Positions 41,125 through 44,460 of a DNA stretch of 44,460 nucleotides are shown in pieces. The DNA lies in contig JAZNVH010000007.1 of the NCBI GenBank assembly GCA_045592745.1, forward strand, positions 1-44,460, in the 5' to 3' direction. Under the pieces are notes generated by a model. The model was not told where the DNA came from, ran no database searches, and was given only the letters and a program-made list of their open reading frames with translations. How positions within the stretch are numbered: position 1 is the first letter of the stretch; each line of letters begins with the position of its first letter. A program made the position numbers and the translations under genes. Source of the stretch: Aphodoplasma sp045592745 (GTDB lineage: Bacteria > Bacillota > Clostridia > UBA1381 > UMGS1253).

Positions 41125-41484
41125 TTAGTTCATTTTTCGTATAAGGTCTATATACCCTTCTTTATCAGTCACATGTATAAAATCATAGCCTTGGCAAATC
41201 CGCCTGAGTATTTCTGGCGTTTCGTCATCGGAGCCAAGGTCGACAACAAATATGTCAGGGACATGACCGCCGTTCTTTTTATGCAGGTTTTGCCACACTA
41301 CCGAGCGAAGAAGTGCTTCGATATCGTTTTGGTTGTTTTTTACTGTCAGGACAATGCATTGCTCGGCGGCGGTATCTGAATTTATACGCGAACAAAAAAA
41401 GCTTATTATATCAATCAAAATTGAGAATATGCCGTTTATGGCAAAAAACCAGAAAAGTGCATCTGAAAATATATTTCCGCTCAT
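41125..41484 (-). CDS. Small membrane protein with glycosyltransferase-2-like segment
   Basis: A 119-residue protein. An N-terminal membrane segment (ALFWFFAINGIFSILIDIIS) is followed by QCIVLTVKNNQNDIEALLRS and PDIFVVDLGSDDETPEILRR, which resemble the first two strands of GT-A (family 2) glycosyltransferases: a nucleotide-binding strand and a V-V-D-x-G-S-x-D-x-T motif. The rest of a GT2 catalytic domain is missing, so catalysis is doubtful. ATG 41484 follows GGGAGG; open frame upstream is not supported by a ribosome binding site. Confidence 0.65.
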   Translation of the reverse strand: MSGNIFSDALFWFFAINGIFSILIDIISFFCSRINSDTAAEQCIVLTVKNNQNDIEALLRSVVWQNLHKKNGGHVPDIFVVDLGSDDETPEILRRICQGYDFIHVTDKEGYIDLIRKMN

Positions 41485-41608
41485 ATTAAAAGCCTCCCTT
41501 GCTATGCTGTTATATATGTAAATCAATATATAATATGCGCAAGCGTGTATTGTGTGACCAAAAAGCTTGTATACGAGATAAAAATGTATAAAGTGCATAA
41601 ATTTGCCC

Positions 41609-41637
41609 TTGCAAAACACCTGTGAGCGTTGTATAAT
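41609..41637 (+). promoter_or_regulatory. Promoter of the membrane AraC regulator
   Basis: -35 TTGCAA (41609-41614), a 17-base spacer, -10 TATAAT (41632-41637), about 65 bases before the ATG. Confidence 0.6.
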
Positions 41638-41705
41638 AAAATACGGACACTTTTTGGCAGCCATAGTTTTTTTAAGGCTGCAAATGAGAAAAAAGGAGTG
41701 TTATC

Positions 41706-43958
41706 ATGACGGGGCGTAGGCTTTTTAAACGCATATTAAGAGGATATATTGCGATTACAGTTGTTTTTACAATTATATTTGGTGCGGTTCTTTGTGTGGG
41801 AGCATATTCAAATGCCCGCGAAAGATTCAAAACACAAACCGGAGAGGTTCTTTCAGAGCTGGCAGGTGATATTGACAGACGCCTTGAATCTGTAAAGCAT
41901 ACATGGGAACGCATCGGAAGTGATGAGAGTTTTTATGCATATTCGATGCCGAACGGGGAACAGAACTATTCTTTGCTGCAGCGCGCGATAAAGGAAAATT
42001 CTCAGGGCTTGTCGGAGCAGGGAATAAGTGTTTATGTATCAAAGCTTGCTAACTCATTTTCGTACATAGTTGGAGAAAACAATGTAACCAGTGCATACGA
42101 TTTTTGGCGCTCACATAATTTTAGCACGGGTGCAAATGAAGGAATACGAGCGCATTTTACGAAGAGTGAAAACAAAGACAGGATATTTGTAAGCTATTGT
42201 CTGCGCTCGACGTCTGATGCGGGAATTCTTGTTATGGTGGACAAAAGGCAAACTGCAAATGACGAGCTTTATATGATATGCACCATGGATCTTTCGGCAT
42301 TGTCAAATAAAGCCGTGCTTAGCGGCGGTTCTTTTGCCATGATTAACGGTCAAAATATGATATGTAACATAGGCGAGAACACGTTTGAAACAACAGATGG
42401 AATTAACAACTTGTTTAAAAGACGCGTTTCTGTTTTAGGCTCGGAGGTAGAGTTTATTGAAAAAAACATATATGTAGCTTCGCAGTCAGATATATATGGA
42501 TGGAGTTACGTTTTTGCAAAGCCGTCTGACGAGCTTACAAAAAGCGCTACGCAGATTTTATTTGTTATACTGGCGTTGTGCGGTGTTATTCTTCTTATAT
42601 GCTGGGGACTTTTACTGCTTCTTACACGATGGATATATTCGCCGGTTAATGAAACGGTGAAATTTTTGTCACGCTATACAAAGGAAAACCTCTTGGACGA
42701 AGGACTGCTTATTCGCCAGAGTTTTGTGCATATGGCAAAAGATAATGACGATCTTCGCGAAAAGCTTGATGATACGGTTTTCCCGCTTCGTACAAAATTT
42801 TTAAAGGACTTATTGTTCGGCATTGTCGGCGATGAGCAGCTTGCTGAGCATGTAAAGGAGCTTGGCATAGAGGATATATCAGGACCTTACAGAGTTGTTT
42901 TGTTAAAGTTTGCCGATTACTCTTTGCTTACAGAGGTGTTTGCGCCAAAGAGCATCGAAAAAATTAAATTCCAGATAAGAGAATTCATTGATGATCAGCT
43001 CAAGGACCAGATTATACATGGCGCACTCGATATTGACCAAAGTACTATTGCTATAATTTCTTATGGACAGAATCTTCGCGAGCTGCGCGAAACATTGGCG
43101 GATATGGCAATGATGGTGGAAGGTGGTTTTGATGTCGAGGTGGTCGGCGCAATCGGTGCAGACTGTGAAAGGCTTTGTGACCTTTCGGATTCGTACAATT
43201 CATCGCAGATGGTTATGGAAAACCGCTTTTCAATAGGAAGCCGTAATGCTATTGTGACCGAAGATGAGGTAAACGCCGCAAATACGGGCGGTTTTTACTA
43301 TCCGCTTGACACAGAGCGTGAGCTTATTGCAGAGGTTATACGCGCAAGGAGTGAAGAGGTTCACAAAATTCTTGATTTGATATTTGAAGAAAATTTTATA
43401 AACCGAAGTCTCACGCGTGATAGAATAAATGCGTTTATATTTGCCATAACGGCGAGCGTTAACAGAATTGTTGAATCACAAAGCAAAACAGTTGACGAAA
43501 TATTTGGTGAAGGCAATATTATTTTCCTTGACCTTAAAATGTGCGCTTCTCCCGAGGAGCTGAAAGACAAGATATACGAAATATTTGACACGCTTGTTTC
43601 CTATATTAACGCGGCAAGCAAGCTTGAGCAGGACAATCTTGCTGATTTGATGCTTGAGTACATACATTCGCATTACAATGAGGATATCTCTCTTCTTGAC
43701 ATTGGCGGACATTTTGGCCTTTCGCAGTGTTATACAAGTACGCTCTTTAAAGAGGCGACGGGTGAAAATTTTAAAGAGTATCTTAGCCGTTACAGAATTA
43801 AAATGGCAAAGAAAATTCTTGATAAAGAACCGAATATTAAAAATAACGAGCTTGCAACCCGTATAGGATGTAATACAGTAGCAACACTGTTTCGTCTTTT
43901 CAACAAATATGAGGGAATTTCTCCCGGTCAATATGTGAAAAACCTAAAGGAACAGTAA
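41706..43958 (+). CDS. Membrane-bound AraC-family transcriptional regulator
   Basis: A 750-residue one-component transmembrane regulator. A first membrane segment (GYIAITVVFTIIFGAVLCVG) is followed by an extracellular Cache-like sensor region to about residue 275, a second membrane segment at about 283-307 (FVILALCGVILLICWGLLLL), a HAMP-like linker (YSPVNETVKFLSRY), a cytoplasmic region, and two AraC helix-turn-helices at about 645-748 (NEDISLLDIGGHFGLSQCYT, then NELATRIGCNTVATLFRLFN). Such clostridial regulators usually sense sugars or glycans and control adjacent transport or surface genes. The ribosome binding site is AAAGGAG. The secreted protein at 44275 is a candidate target. Confidence 0.9.
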   Translation: MTGRRLFKRILRGYIAITVVFTIIFGAVLCVGAYSNARERFKTQTGEVLSELAGDIDRRLESVKHTWERIGSDESFYAYSMPNGEQNYSLLQRAIKENSQGLSEQGISVYVSKLANSFSYIVGENNVTSAYDFWRSHNFSTGANEGIRAHFTKSENKDRIFVSYCLRSTSDAGILVMVDKRQTANDELYMICTMDLSALSNKAVLSGGSFAMINGQNMICNIGENTFETTDGINNLFKRRVSVLGSEVEFIEKNIYVASQSDIYGWSYVFAKPSDELTKSATQILFVILALCGVILLICWGLLLLLTRWIYSPVNETVKFLSRYTKENLLDEGLLIRQSFVHMAKDNDDLREKLDDTVFPLRTKFLKDLLFGIVGDEQLAEHVKELGIEDISGPYRVVLLKFADYSLLTEVFAPKSIEKIKFQIREFIDDQLKDQIIHGALDIDQSTIAIISYGQNLRELRETLADMAMMVEGGFDVEVVGAIGADCERLCDLSDSYNSSQMVMENRFSIGSRNAIVTEDEVNAANTGGFYYPLDTERELIAEVIRARSEEVHKILDLIFEENFINRSLTRDRINAFIFAITASVNRIVESQSKTVDEIFGEGNIIFLDLKMCASPEELKDKIYEIFDTLVSYINAASKLEQDNLADLMLEYIHSHYNEDISLLDIGGHFGLSQCYTSTLFKEATGENFKEYLSRYRIKMAKKILDKEPNIKNNELATRIGCNTVATLFRLFNKYEGISPGQYVKNLKEQ

Positions 43959-44077
43959 AGAACGAACGCTTTAATAAAATGCAACAAAAACGTTCTTTAA
44001 AAATTGTTAAAAATAACGAAAAAATTTTAGGAGCATAACAAAAATTAAAAAATTTTTTCAACAAAAGCAATTAGGAA
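43959..44077. other. Intergenic sequence after the AraC regulator, nothing recognisable
   Basis: AT-rich, with A-runs and T-runs but no convincing stem-loop terminator, gene or repeat. The remainder of the 316-base gap holds the promoter and leader described separately. Confidence 0.5.
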
Positions 44078-44106
44078 TTTACAATTGTACATATATGTGT
44101 TACAAT
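44078..44106 (+). promoter_or_regulatory. Promoter of the secreted protein gene
   Basis: -35 TTTACA (44078-44083), a 17-base spacer, -10 TACAAT (44101-44106). The predicted start gives an unusually long leader of about 160 bases. A small palindrome (ACATATATGT) lies in the spacer. Confidence 0.6.
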
Positions 44107-44112
44107 ATAGTA

Positions 44113-44274
44113 AAATTGTGTCGTCTGTCGGCATTTGCCGGCACTCAGGCGTTGAAAATTCTTTATTTACTGCGTATTATATAGCTTTTGGGCAGACGAA
44201 AAACACAGTTTAAAATATATTACATAAGTTTAAGAAAAAATTTAAAAAAAATAAAAAAACGAGGGGGAATTTTT
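44113..44274 (+). promoter_or_regulatory. Structured 5' leader with mutually exclusive stems
   Basis: CGTCTG (44122-44127) can pair with CAGGCG (44146-44151) around a CGGC/GCCG hairpin (44129-44140), or perfectly with CAGACG (44193-44198), in which case GTGT/ACAC flanks extend the outer stem. This choice of partners is typical of regulatory leaders such as riboswitches. I cannot match it to a known class. Confidence 0.4.
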
Positions 44275-44460
44275 GTGTTCAAAAAGTATTTGTGTTTAAT
44301 GCTTAGTGTAATGCTTGTATTAGGCACACTCTCCACTGCGGCTTTGGCGGCAAACTACACATACAGTGTAGAAAATTTGTCAGCATCTGCCGTAACATTT
44401 GAGGTTGGCGACAGCCCTGTTATAGATTTGCCGACAACTGAGAGTAGCGTTACCGCAAAG
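44275..44460 (+). CDS. Start of a secreted protein, cut by the window end
   Basis: A GTG start with GAGGGGG 7 bases upstream opens a frame that runs to the window end (62 codons). The signal peptide MFKKYLCLMLSVMLVLGTLS ends at a probable TAALA cleavage site; the mature part begins ANYTYSVENLSASAVTFEVG with Ser/Thr-rich sequence, as in clostridial surface or carbohydrate-related proteins. The function cannot be told from this fragment. It follows a membrane AraC regulator that may control it. Confidence 0.8.
   Translation, partial: MFKKYLCLMLSVMLVLGTLSTAALAANYTYSVENLSASAVTFEVGDSPVIDLPTTESSVTAK

Overview
The window is a piece of a low-GC Gram-positive chromosome, most likely a spore-forming member of the Clostridia. 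The support is a HPr kinase / murB / rapZ / whiA / dnaE / pfkA gene string, an S-layer-homology protein, a SpoIID peptidoglycan lytic transglycosylase, a ROK glucokinase, a clostridial-type second topoisomerase pair, and consistent AGGAGG ribosome binding sites with TTGACA/TATAAT-like promoters. The genus cannot be fixed from the sequence alone.

Layout. 1-203: tail of an IS3-family transposase and its right end, abutting pfkA. 237-10,581 (minus): two transcription units, a short one (DUF2007-like protein, pfkA) and a long operon running hprK, PHP phosphoesterase, ROK glucokinase, murB, rapZ, whiA, dnaE. This joins carbon-catabolite signalling, glucose phosphorylation, cell-wall precursor synthesis and replication. 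10,858-16,974 (plus): topoisomerase IV-like B and A subunits, prfB with its programmed +1 frameshift, and a membrane-anchored protein. 17,037-19,022 (minus): rpsF-ssb-rpsR with its own promoter, and tmk.

19,076-30,565: an integrated mobile element of about 11.5 kb, inserted in the last codons of lysS. The displaced original 3' end of lysS lies directly upstream of tmk at 19,063-19,101, and the element supplies substitute codons for the same C-terminal residues (KPLDK). A 22-bp direct repeat lies just inside each end. The element carries a tyrosine integrase, an excisionase, an SF3-type D5-like helicase with a companion protein, a serine recombinase with a large palindromic leader, a DUF960 protein, two small helix-turn-helix proteins, a KAP-family P-loop NTPase, an unrecognised 357-residue protein, and a membrane protein/lipoprotein pair. 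I see no relaxase, conjugation, capsid or terminase gene, so it looks like a satellite or a non-autonomous integrative element. A strong outward promoter (TTGACT-N17-TATAAT) at the tmk end appears to restore transcription of tmk, which the insertion would have cut off from lysS.

30,542-44,460: lysS (minus) diverges from mnmG (plus). Then come a small membrane protein, an alpha/beta hydrolase, an S-layer-homology protein (minus), three small conserved-looking proteins leading into spoIID, a membrane protein paired with a sigma factor of the SigB/F/G type that lacks most of region 3, a small membrane protein with a glycosyltransferase-2-like segment (minus), a membrane-bound AraC-family regulator, and the start of a secreted protein behind a structured 5' leader.

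The most interesting points are the lysS insertion with its promoter rescue of tmk, the element's unassigned cargo (KAP NTPase, ORF357, membrane/lipoprotein pair), several strong non-coding dyads in the element, and the leader RNA at 44,107-44,274.
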